The notes: generated by a model not told the origin, from the sequence alone. A stretch of 64,000 nucleotides of DNA from Rhizobium herbae (GCF_017873135.1 NZ_JAGGJV010000015.1:1-64000), one strand, 5' to 3'; shown: positions 8,236-16,970, counted from the stretch's first letter. Numbers and translations: made by a program.

Positions 8236-9780
8236 ATGAAAACCATTCTCCTAGCCGGAACGATCTTGATGTCGGTTGCCGGTGTTTCCGCCGCCCGCGA
8301 TATCGTTATCGCCCAAAGCTCTGACCTGCGCAGCAGCAATCCCGGTGTCAACCGCGACGGCAATACCGATGGCGTCATCCTGCACATCGTCGAAGGTCTT
8401 GTCGGCTATGCCAACAATGGTGAGGTCAAGCCATTGCTGGCCCAGTCCTTCGACATGTCCAGCGATGGCCAGACCTATACGTTCAAGCTGCGTCCGGATG
8501 TGAAATTCCACAACGGCAAGACGCTGACCGCCGACGACGTGGTCTGGAATTGGAACCGTTATCTCGATCCCGCAACCAAATGGACTTGCCTCAAGGATTT
8601 TGACGGCAGCGCCACGCTGAAGGTCACAGGCATCAAGGCGGTGGACACCACGACCGTCAGCATGACGCTCGACAAGCCCTCTGCCGTTTTCCTCGGCCTG
8701 ATGTCACGCCCTGAATGCGGCTATACCGGCATGATTTCACCGGACTCGATCGCCGCCGACGGCACGTTCGACAAGCCGATCGGCACCGGCCCGTTCAAGT
8801 GGGACGAATGGAAGAAGGGCGAATATATCCATCTCTCCAAGTTCGATCAGTACGTCTCGCCCACCAATGACGGAAAGCCGGACGGCATGGTCGGCTCGAA
8901 GCGCCCGCTGGTCGATGGCATCAAGTTCATGGTCATTCCGGATGCCTCCACCGTGAAAGCAGGCCTGCAGTCCGGCGTGCTCGACACGGCAGAAATCTCG
9001 CCCGACCTGATCCCCGAGTTCGAAAAGAGCGAGACGGCCCAGGTGATCATCTCGCAGAACAACGGCAAGAACCTCTTCTATATCCAGACCCGCGATCCCG
9101 TCATGGCCAAGCCGGGCCTGCGCCGCGCCATTGCCATGGCACTCGATCTCGACGAACTGGTGGCGGCCGCATCGAACGGCACCGGCAAGGCGAACGGCTC
9201 GATGGTGTCGTCGGATTCGCTCTATTTCAGCGAAACCCAGCAGACGCGTCTGCCCTATGATCTGGAAGCGGCAAAGAAAGAACTGGCCGATTCCGGCTAC
9301 AAGGGTGAACCGATCAGCATCATCGCCAACAAGCGCGGCAATGTGCCGAGCTTCCCGGCAGCCGTCATCGCGCAGGCGATGTTGCAGCAGATCGGCCTCA
9401 ATGTTCAGATCGAGGTGCTCGACTATGCCACCCAGGTCGATCGTCGCCGTTCCGGCAACTACCAGATCATCTCGCAGTCCGTCGCACCGCGTCTCGATCC
9501 GGCCCTGATGTACAGCTTCTACGTTGGCGACAAGGACAAGAACGCCTCGCTGATGTGGGATAGCCCGAAGGCGATCGAACTGATGAAGGCAGCCTATGCC
9601 GAGATTGACACAGCCAAGCGCCAGGCGATCTTCGACGAATTCCACGAGCTGATGCTTCAGGAGATGCCCGGTATCTTCCTCTACGACATGATCGACGTCT
9701 GGGGTGCAAGCAAGTCGCTGAAGGGCCAGCCGGTCTGGCAGTCGAATGCCCGCCTCTGGGAAGTTTCGCTCGACAAGTAA
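8236..9780 (+). CDS. ABC transporter substrate-binding protein, SBP_bac_5 (peptide/opine class)
   Basis: A 514-residue periplasmic binding protein with a short Sec signal peptide (MKTILLAGTILMSVAGVSA, cleavage near residue 19-20). It has the SBP family 5 motif LRPDVKFHNGKTLTADDVVW around residues 86-105. The ribosome site AGAGGG precedes the ATG. Its position after the permease, ATPase and hydrolase genes and before a strong terminator-like hairpin marks it as the receptor of the operon. The ligand is not predictable from sequence alone; the neighbouring M20 hydrolase points to an N-acyl or gamma-glutamyl/peptide compound. Confidence 0.92.
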   Translation: MKTILLAGTILMSVAGVSAARDIVIAQSSDLRSSNPGVNRDGNTDGVILHIVEGLVGYANNGEVKPLLAQSFDMSSDGQTYTFKLRPDVKFHNGKTLTADDVVWNWNRYLDPATKWTCLKDFDGSATLKVTGIKAVDTTTVSMTLDKPSAVFLGLMSRPECGYTGMISPDSIAADGTFDKPIGTGPFKWDEWKKGEYIHLSKFDQYVSPTNDGKPDGMVGSKRPLVDGIKFMVIPDASTVKAGLQSGVLDTAEISPDLIPEFEKSETAQVIISQNNGKNLFYIQTRDPVMAKPGLRRAIAMALDLDELVAAASNGTGKANGSMVSSDSLYFSETQQTRLPYDLEAAKKELADSGYKGEPISIIANKRGNVPSFPAAVIAQAMLQQIGLNVQIEVLDYATQVDRRRSGNYQIISQSVAPRLDPALMYSFYVGDKDKNASLMWDSPKAIELMKAAYAEIDTAKRQAIFDEFHELMLQEMPGIFLYDMIDVWGASKSLKGQPVWQSNARLWEVSLDK

Positions 9781-9793
9781 GATTCGGCGACAG

Positions 9794-9825
9794 GCCGGCG
9801 CTGCACGTCATGCCGCAGCGCCGGC
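9794..9825. terminator. Strong hairpin after the substrate-binding protein gene
   Basis: A perfect 11-bp GC-rich stem, GCCGGCGCTGC (9794-9804) and GCAGCGCCGGC (9815-9825), has a 10-nt loop and is followed by TTCGCTTT. It lies 14 bp after the stop codon and 75 bp before the M20 gene. It may terminate transcription partially or stabilise the binding-protein mRNA, as is common in solute ABC operons. Confidence 0.6.
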
Positions 9826-9900
9826 TTCGCTTTCAGGCTTGCCGGTCCACACCGGCCAGCCTGCACCAGGATCATCCAATATCTTCCCCGAGGAAAAAGC

Positions 9901-11343
9901 ATGCCCGATACTGCTGCCTTGCAGTCACTCACCAAGGCCATTGATGCCCTGGCTCCCGAGTTCACCACCCTCAGCGACAAGATCTGGGAGTTTGCGGAGC
10001 TGAAATTCAACGAGGTAAAGTCATCGGAACTGTTGGTCAAAACCCTGAAGCAGAATGGATTCTCCGTTCGACAGAATATTGCAGGGATGAAGACCGCCTT
10101 TATCGGCGAGTACGGTTGTGGCAAGCCTGTCATTGCGTTTCTCGGCGAATATGATGCGTTGGCTGGCATGAGCCAGACGGCGGGCGTGGATCGGCCCGTG
10201 GCAACGGAGCCAGGCGGAAGCGGCCATGGCTGTGGTCACAATCTCCTTGGCAGCGGCTCGATGCTGGCAGCGATTGCGCTTGCCAGACACCTGGAAGCCA
10301 ATGGCCTGCCGGGAACTGTCCGCTATTACGGCTGCCCCGGCGAAGAAGGTGGCTCAGGCAAAACCTTCATGGTGCGGGCCGGCGCCTTTGCCGATGTCGA
10401 TGCCGCGCTCACATGGCATCCCGCACCTTTCAATGGCGTGCGTTCGACCCACAATCTTGCCGTTCTCGAATACTATTACCGATTCAAGGGCATTGCAGCC
10501 CATGCTGCAAACGCTGCACACCTCGGCCGCTCGGCGCTGGATGCCGTTGAACTGATGAATGTCGGGGTCAATTTCCTGCGCGAACACATGCCTCAGGATT
10601 GCCGGGTGCATTATGCCATTACCGATACCGGCGGACGTGCCGCCAATGTCGTGCAGGCAAATGCCGAAGTCCTCTATCTCGTCCGCGCACCGGAAATGTC
10701 GCAGGCGCTGGCGCTTGCAGAGCGCGTCGATCACGTCGCACGGGGCGCAGCGATGATGACCGGGACGGAAGTTGAGATTATTTTCGACACAGCTGCTACC
10801 AATCTGCTTCCCAATCTGACGCTAGAAAATGCGATCCACGACAATCTTGTTTCGATTGGCCCCGTCCCGTTTGATGAGAGCGATATAGACTTTGCCCGCA
10901 AGATACAGGCAACGTTTACCGACGAGGCAATCAAGAGCAGCATCCGCCTCTACCAGATCAAGAAGGACGTTTTTTCCAACGAAAAAATTGATGGTTCAAC
11001 GCCGCTGCATCTTGGCCTGCGTGACTTCGAAGGTCAGTCACATTTCCGAGCCGGTTCCACCGACGTCGGCGATGTCAGCCGCGTAACCCCGACAGCACAA
11101 TGCTGGGCACCGGCCTGGGCGATCGGTACCAATCCCCATACATGGCAAGTGGTCGCACAAGGCCGAAGCGCCGGTGCCCACAAGGCGATGATCCACGCGG
11201 CCAAAGCATTGGCAGCAACAGGGCTCGACCTCGCAACGTCACCCGAACTGCTTGCCGATGCAAAAGAAGAATGGTTGGAAAAAACAAGAGAACAGCCTTA
11301 CGTCTGCCCCATACCAGATTACATCTCACCGGCGGCCTTATGA
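9901..11343 (+). CDS. M20 family amidohydrolase, AbgB-like (aminobenzoyl-glutamate utilisation type)
   Basis: A 480-residue metallo-amidohydrolase, the length of AbgB. Metal-site motifs include SGHGCGHNLLGSG (about residues 103-115) and CPGEEGGSGK (about residues 145-154), and the lid/dimerisation insert begins near AAHAANAAHLGRSALDAVEL. There is no signal peptide, so it is cytosolic. Ribosome site GAGGAAAAAGC precedes the ATG. AbgB-type enzymes cleave N-acyl or aminobenzoyl-glutamate bonds; the same role on a peptide-like solute imported by the adjacent transporter is likely. The pair of LysR regulators upstream echoes the AbgR arrangement of enteric abg loci, by analogy only. Confidence 0.88.
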   Translation: MPDTAALQSLTKAIDALAPEFTTLSDKIWEFAELKFNEVKSSELLVKTLKQNGFSVRQNIAGMKTAFIGEYGCGKPVIAFLGEYDALAGMSQTAGVDRPVATEPGGSGHGCGHNLLGSGSMLAAIALARHLEANGLPGTVRYYGCPGEEGGSGKTFMVRAGAFADVDAALTWHPAPFNGVRSTHNLAVLEYYYRFKGIAAHAANAAHLGRSALDAVELMNVGVNFLREHMPQDCRVHYAITDTGGRAANVVQANAEVLYLVRAPEMSQALALAERVDHVARGAAMMTGTEVEIIFDTAATNLLPNLTLENAIHDNLVSIGPVPFDESDIDFARKIQATFTDEAIKSSIRLYQIKKDVFSNEKIDGSTPLHLGLRDFEGQSHFRAGSTDVGDVSRVTPTAQCWAPAWAIGTNPHTWQVVAQGRSAGAHKAMIHAAKALAATGLDLATSPELLADAKEEWLEKTREQPYVCPIPDYISPAAL

Positions 11344-11790
11344 CTGGCCGACCGCCGACCACGGGTGAAACTTGATTTGCCGCCTGGGCCGCCTTTGGAG
11401 ACCAGCAACGTTACTCATGTGGCCACCGTTGTCCACAAGGTTCCGCCGCCGCGCGATGTGCTGATCATCGTCGCGGAATGGCCAACCGATTCGCCGTCTC
11501 CACGAGTGCACGACCTCTTCTTGCTCCTCAGCGGCATGTGCTTGGAGAAACTCCGCCAGAAGATCATCCGCATGACGATCCTTCACGAGAATGAATCGCC
11601 AAGGCACAAGTACCCCGTGATCGGGTACCCGGGAGGCAATGGTCAAAATGCCCTTCAGTTCCTGATCGGTCGGCGCCGGGGCTTGTAAAAGCGCCGGGGG
11701 CACAGAACGACGGTTCATCATCGTCAATGCCGATAATTCCGCCCGTCCCCTTTGAGGAGCTGTCGCCAATTCACTGATTATGGATCCCAT
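11338..11790 (-). pseudogene. Nitroreductase (YdjA-like) remnant
   Basis: Residues 22-69 of this minus-strand frame, with MNRRSVPPALLQAPAPTDQE and ASRVPDHGVLVPWRFILV, are the N-terminus of a small FMN nitroreductase of the YdjA type (RxS...P...L, APDHGxLxPWRF). After AEEQE near 11525 the similarity leaves this frame: RGRALVETANRLAIPRR, in a different minus-strand frame, looks like the continuation and soon hits a stop. The family is normally about 185-195 residues, so the gene is frameshifted and truncated. It overlaps the 3' end of the convergent M20 gene by 6 bp, suggesting that a deletion joined them. Confidence 0.7.
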
Positions 11791-12002
11791 TCTTCCCTGT
11801 GCCTCTACGCGCGCCGCATAAAAGACACATTGATTTCACGTGTCAATAAACATGAGTAAAATTGTCTTGTATAAGGCTTCAACGATGTGTGAAGACTGAT
11901 GCATCAAATTTCGGGTTAGCAGGACAGCTAGCTAAGCTGTCGCCACCACCGGTCAGGTCGCCCTACAAGGCGGCTTTCTTTGCATAGGGACCTCCGCTCA
12001 GG

Positions 12003-12251
12003 CTACGCCTTTGCCTCCGGCGGGGACAATCCGAGTTCATCGAGACGCGCCTTGATGATAGCATTGCGGCTTGAGGGCTGCGGTACACCTAGCGTTCCGC
12101 GCTCCGCGCATTTCGCCACAAAGCCTTTCACGATCCGACGGTCGTGCTCAGTCAGCCTATATTCAGGATGCCATTGCACACCCAAACAGAAGGCGTCGCC
12201 CAAGGCCTCAATGGCTTCCGTTACCCCGTCGGGAGCGCGGGCAAGCACATT
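12003..12251 (-). pseudogene. C-terminal fragment of gamma-glutamyl-GABA hydrolase (PuuD, class I GATase)
   Basis: Only the last ~81 residues of a PuuD-like peptidase remain. RAPDGVTEAIEAL followed by CLGVQWHPEYRLTE is the diagnostic C-terminal His-x-Glu part of the class I glutamine amidotransferase triad in this family. The nucleophile Cys domain is missing: coding similarity stops at about 12250, exactly where a Tn3-type transposase fragment begins on the other strand. So the gene was cut by insertion or deletion. The putative enzyme would have split gamma-glutamyl-GABA in the cytosol. Confidence 0.75.
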
Positions 12252-12600
12252 AAATTTGCCGGCACCCGTGAGCGCGTGGCGGTGCAGGCTGTTGACCTCC
12301 GCCGTCGTTCCGCCCTGCCACTCAGCAAGCGGGCTTCCCGGCTTTATCGCGATCTCGTGCGCAAGGCGATCCGGGCACTTGCCGACAAGGTGGTCACACC
12401 TTCGCTCATCCTCAAGAAGCTATCCGCCTACCGGCAACAGAACAGTCTGGCTGCCGCCTTACGCGAAATCGGTCGCATCGAGCGTGCCATCTTCACCGGA
12501 GCAGCACTCTGCAGAAGAAATAGTCGCGTTCGAAAACGCCTGGACAGAGATGGAGGGTGCTCTTGATACCGTCCGCGTGTTGGTTTCCGCGCAGAACTGA
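12249..12600 (+). mobile_element. tnpA: Tn3-family transposase (tnpA) fragment
   Basis: A plus-strand frame from about 12249 contains GTRERVAVQAVDLRRRSALP and later LILKKLSAYRQQNSLAAALR then EIGRIERAIF, the typical linker of Tn3-family TnpA just upstream of the C-terminal ...LNKGEARNALARAVFF block. The frame breaks near 12515, and that catalytic block is absent. About 90 of ~980 residues remain, so the element is dead. It abuts the truncated puuD gene on the left and a perfect 29-bp inverted repeat on the right. Confidence 0.72.
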
Positions 12601-12640
12601 GCGCCTAACCGGCTCAGTTCTGCGCGGAAACCAACACGCG
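12574..12640. repeat. Perfect 29-bp inverted repeat (hairpin) at the transposase relic
   Basis: The arm at 12574-12602 (CGCGTGTTGGTTTCCGCGCA then GAACTGAGC) is exactly repeated in reverse complement at 12612-12640, with a 9-nt loop. It spans the end of an open frame that terminates with ...VSAQN-stop, so one arm is coding and the other is its mirror. It is too long and perfect for an ordinary terminator; it could be a fold-back joint of two transposon copies or a recombination site. No poly-T follows. Confidence 0.75.
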
Positions 12641-12696
12641 ATAGCCACACAAAGTGCTCAAATTTCGGGTCGCCACTCAATCTCTAGCTTAAGCAT

Positions 12697-13782
12697 TTAT
12701 CGCTCAATAACCAAATCGCTGAGTGGTTTCGAGCAGCACGGCAGGAAGAAGCCGGCATCGATTTCGCGTTGGCGGATGCCACCATTGTGGTTCATGTCGA
12801 CCGTGCCGCTGACGAGTTTTGATTTGCAAGTGCCGCAAAGGCCGTTTGAACAAGATGACGGTATTTTTATGCCGGCCTTCTTTGCGCAGGACAGCACCGT
12901 CTGATCAGCTGTCACGTCGATGGTACGGCCCTGCTTTCCAAACTCGACCTTGAAGGGTGCGAGCACGGCCTCGCCCGTCATCGGAGGCGGCGCGTCGATC
13001 ACGGCGGCGTCAAAACTCTCTTCGATGTAGTTTTCGGGCGGCACGCCGAGGTCGGCGGAAATCGCCCGGGCCGCCGCCATGAACGGGGCCGGGCCGCAGC
13101 ACATTATCACCCGTTCCGAAAGGTCGGGAATGATGAGCTTGAACAGGTCGCGCGAAATTCGGCCGTGCAGGCCGGACCACGACGTTTCGCCGGTCAGCGC
13201 CTCCGGCACGAAATAGAGGCGAAATCCCTTCAGCCTGGTCGCAAGACTCGCCAGTTCGTTGCGGAACACCAGATCGCCCGGAGTTCGGCCGGCATGCAGA
13301 AAGATGACGTCCACCGGCAGCGTCTTGTCGGCAAGCTCGCGCGCCATCGACATAACCGGTGTTATGCCGGATCCGCCGCTGAGGAACAGATATTTCTGGT
13401 TCGGGCGGGTGGGGCGGATGAACTGGCCTAGCGGTCCGCTCGCTTGGACGATTGCGCCCGGGGCAAGATTGTCGTGAAGCCAGTTGGAAACCTTGCCACC
13501 GGCAACCCGCTTTACCGTAATGGAGATCGCGTTGGTCCGCAGCGGCGAGGAGGAGATGCTGTAGCATCGCGTCTCCGTCTCGTCTCCCGCGCCGATGTCG
13601 AAGGCGAAATACTGGCCGGCTGCAAAGGCGATCTGTTTTCCATCCCTGGAGACGAAGGTGAAAGTCTTCACATCCGGCGTTTCCGGATGAATATCGATGC
13701 AGAGAAGCTCGGTGTCGGTATCGGGGTTCCAGTAGGCCCAGTCAATTGGCACGTCGGCTCTGTGTGCTGTCTTAATATCCAT
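12697..13782 (-). CDS. Ferredoxin-type flavoprotein reductase of a Rieske demethylase (GbcB/Stc-like)
   Basis: A 361-residue electron-transfer protein. It has a FNR-type FAD domain (CYSISSSP, about residues 86-93), an NAD(P)-binding domain (SGGSGITPVMSMARE, about 150-164) and a C-terminal plant-type [2Fe-2S] domain (SSCSNGLCGTCKSKLVSG with a distal FLPCC). This order matches GbcB, the glycine betaine demethylase reductase, and carnitine/stachydrine monooxygenase reductases. ATG 13782 is chosen because it overlaps the Rieske gene stop by 11 bp and starts MDIKTAHRADVPIDW; an upstream ATG at 13863 would extend 27 residues into that gene. It delivers electrons from NAD(P)H to the adjacent oxygenase. 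Confidence 0.88.
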   Translation of the reverse strand: MDIKTAHRADVPIDWAYWNPDTDTELLCIDIHPETPDVKTFTFVSRDGKQIAFAAGQYFAFDIGAGDETETRCYSISSSPLRTNAISITVKRVAGGKVSNWLHDNLAPGAIVQASGPLGQFIRPTRPNQKYLFLSGGSGITPVMSMARELADKTLPVDVIFLHAGRTPGDLVFRNELASLATRLKGFRLYFVPEALTGETSWSGLHGRISRDLFKLIIPDLSERVIMCCGPAPFMAAARAISADLGVPPENYIEESFDAAVIDAPPPMTGEAVLAPFKVEFGKQGRTIDVTADQTVLSCAKKAGIKIPSSCSNGLCGTCKSKLVSGTVDMNHNGGIRQREIDAGFFLPCCSKPLSDLVIER

Positions 13783-15025
13783 GAGCGCGCATCCGTTCGA
13801 CATACCATGTTGCAAAATCGTCCAGCTGCCCCTCAGTGAAGCGAGAGTATGGACCGGGTTCATAGGCCGGATCCTCGACCCCCAGCTGCGAGCGGCCGAC
13901 GAGTTCCGCGTCCTGGTCGGTGGTCGCCACCCAGACGTTGGTCAGCTTTTCCAGATCGTAGTCAACGCCTTCGACTGCATCCTTGTGTACAAGCCATTTG
14001 GTGCGAACGAGCGTGCGGTTCGCCGAGAGTGGAATGACCATGGCGGTGACGGCGTGATCGCCCATGAAATGGTTCCACGCGTTGTGGCCCCAGAGATGGG
14101 TGTCGCCCAAATCCTTGCGCGTCATTGTGCCGAGAAGCTTTGTCGATGCAGCCGTTGCGTCCGGGGTCTGGGATTCCCCTGCCCCTGCGATGATCAGGCG
14201 CTGTGTGCGGAAGTTGGTTTCATGGCCGGCGAGTTGTTCCACCGGCGAGGACAGATGGCCATCCGCTTCCCAGGCTGCAATGCGTTTGACATAGAGCCGC
14301 TGATGCTCTTCCGCCTCCGCGCGATCCTCTTCGCTCAGCGTTGCCGGATCGAAACCGAAGTCGAGATCGATGAAGGACACGCAGAGTTCTGGATGGTTGG
14401 CGGCGCAGTGGTAGCACTCGCGATTGTTCTCCATCGTCAGCTTCCAGTTGCCCGTCTCGATCACATCCGTCTGGTGGGCGACCCTGGTATTGCGGATGTC
14501 GTAGGGGGCGAGGCGCTCCTCCATCACGCGTTCGAGATGGGCGATATCCGCAGGCGGCGTCTCGGAAAGACAGACATAGATCAGCCCACCGATCGAACGG
14601 AAATGCACCGGCTTCAGATTGTGGCAGGATTTGTCGAAATCGGTCCCCATGTGCGGCGCATGGATGAGTTCACCGGATAGTTCGTAGGTCCACTGGTGAT
14701 AGGGACAGACCAGTTTCGAAATGACGGTCGGGCCACCGTCGAGAAGCCGGGTGCCCCGATGCCGACAGACGTTGTGGACCACACGGATCTCGTCGTCGTC
14801 GTCCCTCAGAAGGATCAGGCTTGTGGTGCCGATATCGATGACGGTGGCATCACCGGCTTCAGGGACATCGCATTCCAGACCCACGTAAATCCAGTGCTTG
14901 CGAAAGAACACATCGAGATCGGCTTGAAACACGTCCTCGCGCGTGTACAGGCCAGCCGGCAGCGAATAGCCCTCGGCGCGGGAATCGAGGATTGCGGAGA
15001 TTGAAGACGAAAACTTGTTTAGCAT
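13772..15025 (-). CDS. Rieske aromatic-ring-hydroxylase-type demethylase, oxygenase subunit (GbcA/Stc2-like)
   Basis: A 417-residue Rieske oxygenase alpha subunit. The [2Fe-2S] ligands are C87, H89, C107 and H110 in CRHRGTRLLDGG...CPYHQW. The mononuclear iron site is H207 and H211 in ECYHCAANH, with a distal acidic ligand expected near residue 360. ENNRECYHCAANHPELC is typical of the GbcA/proline betaine demethylase/carnitine monooxygenase group rather than true aromatic dioxygenases. Context supports N-demethylation of a quaternary amine: its reductase overlaps it, and a betaine-type ABC transporter lies nearby. It diverges from a LysR gene. Confidence 0.88.
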   Translation of the reverse strand: MLNKFSSSISAILDSRAEGYSLPAGLYTREDVFQADLDVFFRKHWIYVGLECDVPEAGDATVIDIGTTSLILLRDDDDEIRVVHNVCRHRGTRLLDGGPTVISKLVCPYHQWTYELSGELIHAPHMGTDFDKSCHNLKPVHFRSIGGLIYVCLSETPPADIAHLERVMEERLAPYDIRNTRVAHQTDVIETGNWKLTMENNRECYHCAANHPELCVSFIDLDFGFDPATLSEEDRAEAEEHQRLYVKRIAAWEADGHLSSPVEQLAGHETNFRTQRLIIAGAGESQTPDATAASTKLLGTMTRKDLGDTHLWGHNAWNHFMGDHAVTAMVIPLSANRTLVRTKWLVHKDAVEGVDYDLEKLTNVWVATTDQDAELVGRSQLGVEDPAYEPGPYSRFTEGQLDDFATWYVERMRAHGY

Positions 15026-15064
15026 GATATCCTCTTATGCATATGACATGGAGAATGAGGCAAA

Positions 15065-15115
15065 ACAGGCTGTTTTCAACGGCATAAATTATTGTGAAAA
15101 GCATGATAAAATATT
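15065..15115. promoter_or_regulatory. Divergent promoter with GCATAA/TTATGC half-sites
   Basis: The 120-bp gap between the Rieske gene (minus) and the GcvA-type lysR gene (plus) is AT-rich. It holds GGCATAAATTATT (from about 15079) and the mirrored AATATTATGC (to about 15119), with a second GCATGATAAAA between. An imperfect dyad of this size at a divergent promoter is the usual layout of a LysR autoregulation/activation site. Assignment to the adjacent regulator is inferred. Confidence 0.45.
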
Positions 15116-15145
15116 ATGCGAAGATGTGCCGGGAGATCTCCAACA

Positions 15146-16045
15146 ATGCAGTTCCGCAAGAAATTGCCATCGCTGACTGCGCTCGTGGCGCTGGAGGCCG
15201 CCATCCGGCACCGCAGCTTTACGGCCGCCGCCAGCGAATTGGGCGTGACGCAGGCTGCGGTCAGCCGCATGATTGCCCTTCTGGAGGATGATTTCGGCCG
15301 GCCGCTCTTTCATCGCGGACACCGGACGGTCGAGCCGACTCCGGCCTGTCTCATCCTGGGCGCGACGCTTGCAGACAGCCTGTCCAACATTGCCGACAGC
15401 GTCGATGCGGTGCGCGCCAGCGTCACCGACGTGGTGACGATCGGGGCGACGATCGCATTCTCGTCGTTCTGGCTGCTTCCGAAGATCGCCGAGTTCCGCC
15501 AGCTTAATCCCGACATCCAGATTCGGGTTGTCTCGCAGGACAGCAAGCTGGATCTGACAAATGGCGGCGTCGACATCGCGATCCGATATGGCGTGCCGCC
15601 TTTCAACGACGGGATCGTACTGGGCTCGTGCGGCGATCGGATCTATCCCGTCTGCTCGCCGCAATATGCCGCGTCGCGTCGCGTCGAGGATTTCCCTCAT
15701 GGCGGCTATGAACTGATCGAGACCGATGTTCCAAACAGAAGCTGGTATCGATGGGAAGACTGGTTTGCGCGGCGCGGCCGCAAGCCGGACAATCTGCGCT
15801 CGATGCTTCGCTTCAGCCATTATACCGAGACGATCTATGCGGCGCGTGCGGGCCAGGGCGTTGCGCTCGGATGGGATATGCTCATCAAGACATTTCTCGT
15901 GGACGGCAGTCTCGTCAAGGTCGGAGACACGGAGTTCGAGGCGGAGGGGCGATACAACGTTTTGGTGCCAGTCGATGCCAAGCGCTCCGCAATCGCCGAT
16001 TTTGCAGCGGGATGGCTGACGCAGGCTCTTCAGAAAACGTCCTGA
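15146..16045 (+). CDS. LysR family regulator, GcvA type
   Basis: A 299-residue LysR regulator. The sequence LPSLTALVALEAAIRHRSFT with AAASELGVTQAAVSR following is characteristic of the GcvA subgroup (glycine cleavage/beta-lactamase activator-like). ATG 15146 was chosen because GGGAGATCTCC lies 5-15 bp upstream and the family start MQFRKKLPSL fits; an upstream ATG at 15116 adds ten unconserved residues. It diverges from the Rieske demethylase operon, its most likely target. Its stop is 28 bp from the convergent gntR stop. Confidence 0.9.
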   Translation: MQFRKKLPSLTALVALEAAIRHRSFTAAASELGVTQAAVSRMIALLEDDFGRPLFHRGHRTVEPTPACLILGATLADSLSNIADSVDAVRASVTDVVTIGATIAFSSFWLLPKIAEFRQLNPDIQIRVVSQDSKLDLTNGGVDIAIRYGVPPFNDGIVLGSCGDRIYPVCSPQYAASRRVEDFPHGGYELIETDVPNRSWYRWEDWFARRGRKPDNLRSMLRFSHYTETIYAARAGQGVALGWDMLIKTFLVDGSLVKVGDTEFEAEGRYNVLVPVDAKRSAIADFAAGWLTQALQKTS

Positions 16046-16073
16046 CCAGCTCCGCACACACGGGCACGGAGAT

Positions 16074-16793
16074 TTAAGCCTCCTGAGTATTTTTCTCTGG
16101 CGACGGGGCGGCAATCTCAACCGGAAAATCTGCCTTCATATCGTTCGGCACGACATAGAGCTCCATGTTTTCGCGCGACAGCTCCCAATGCTTGAAGACT
16201 AGGTCGACGACAGCGTGTTCGTCATGGGCCTTGATCGCGTCGATGAAGCCGTCGTGATGCTCGACAGCCAGCTGAAGGCGCTGCCGCATGTCGTCGTTGC
16301 GCGGTTGAAAAAAGGTGTGGCCTATGCGGGCGTGGTCCACCAGAAGCCGCCCGAGGCTTGGCTGCAGATAGACGTTGCCGGACATCTCGCCCATGATCGC
16401 ATGGAACCGGTTGTTCTCCAGGACCATTTCAAGCGTATCGAGATTCTGACTGGCGGTTCGAAATCTCTCCTGCGTATCGCTTAGATCCGACAACTGCTTA
16501 GGCTTGAAGTTTTGCACCGCCAGGCGGCCGATCGCCGCATAGATCATCGGTGCGACAAGAAAAAAATGTCGAAGAGTCGAATGGTTCAGCGGAATGACGC
16601 GCGCGCTTCTGTTCTCCCGCATGTCAATGTACCCTTCGCCTGCGAGGCGACGGAGGGTGTCCCGTACAGGCGTACGCGAAAGCCCATATTTCTCACTAAG
16701 GCTGACCTCATCCACATCCTCGTCGGGGTCGAGCTCCATCGTCAGGATCTGACGCTTGAGATCATCGTAGAGAGTGCTTTTGCCGCTCTTCAT
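16074..16793 (-). CDS. GntR family (FCD) transcriptional regulator, paralog 1
   Basis: A 239-residue GntR/FadR-type repressor. The N-terminal winged helix has LYDDLKRQILTMELDPDEDV followed by LSEKYGLSRTPVRDTLRRLAGEGYI (to about residue 56), and the C-terminal helical FCD domain has RFHAIMGEMSGN near residues 126-137. It is about two-thirds identical, judged by eye, to the GntR protein starting at 17050 and diverges from it across a 256-bp gap. The position suggests that both control the catabolic operon from 17050 onward. Confidence 0.9.
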   Translation of the reverse strand: MKSGKSTLYDDLKRQILTMELDPDEDVDEVSLSEKYGLSRTPVRDTLRRLAGEGYIDMRENRSARVIPLNHSTLRHFFLVAPMIYAAIGRLAVQNFKPKQLSDLSDTQERFRTASQNLDTLEMVLENNRFHAIMGEMSGNVYLQPSLGRLLVDHARIGHTFFQPRNDDMRQRLQLAVEHHDGFIDAIKAHDEHAVVDLVFKHWELSRENMELYVVPNDMKADFPVEIAAPSPEKNTQEA

Positions 16794-16904
16794 TCAGTTC
16801 ATTCCCCAAGCCGAAGCGTTCCGATCGCGATTGGCTTAAAGCCGGTCATCGCCGTTGGCAATCTCGATATTGAATCGGGGCGGGCGCAACCGGCTTAGAA
16901 ATTT

Positions 16905-16970
16905 GTCACGCTATTAAACTGTATATTTTGGGTGTATCTATTGTGTACTTATAAAATACAATTCTGTTGA
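16905..16970. promoter_or_regulatory. AT-rich divergent gntR promoter with TGTAT/ATACA elements
   Basis: Between the two divergent gntR genes the sequence includes CTGTATATTTTGGGTGTAT and ATTGTGTACTTATAAAATAC. The half-sites TGTAT, TGTAC and ATACA are the kind of TNGTNNNACNA-like elements bound by FadR/FCD GntR proteins. They stand out in this GC-rich DNA. Binding by either paralog is inferred only. Confidence 0.45.

Noticed and set aside
8737-9645. 302-codon minus-strand frame
   Set aside because: Antisense to the substrate-binding protein gene; no ribosome site and no domain.
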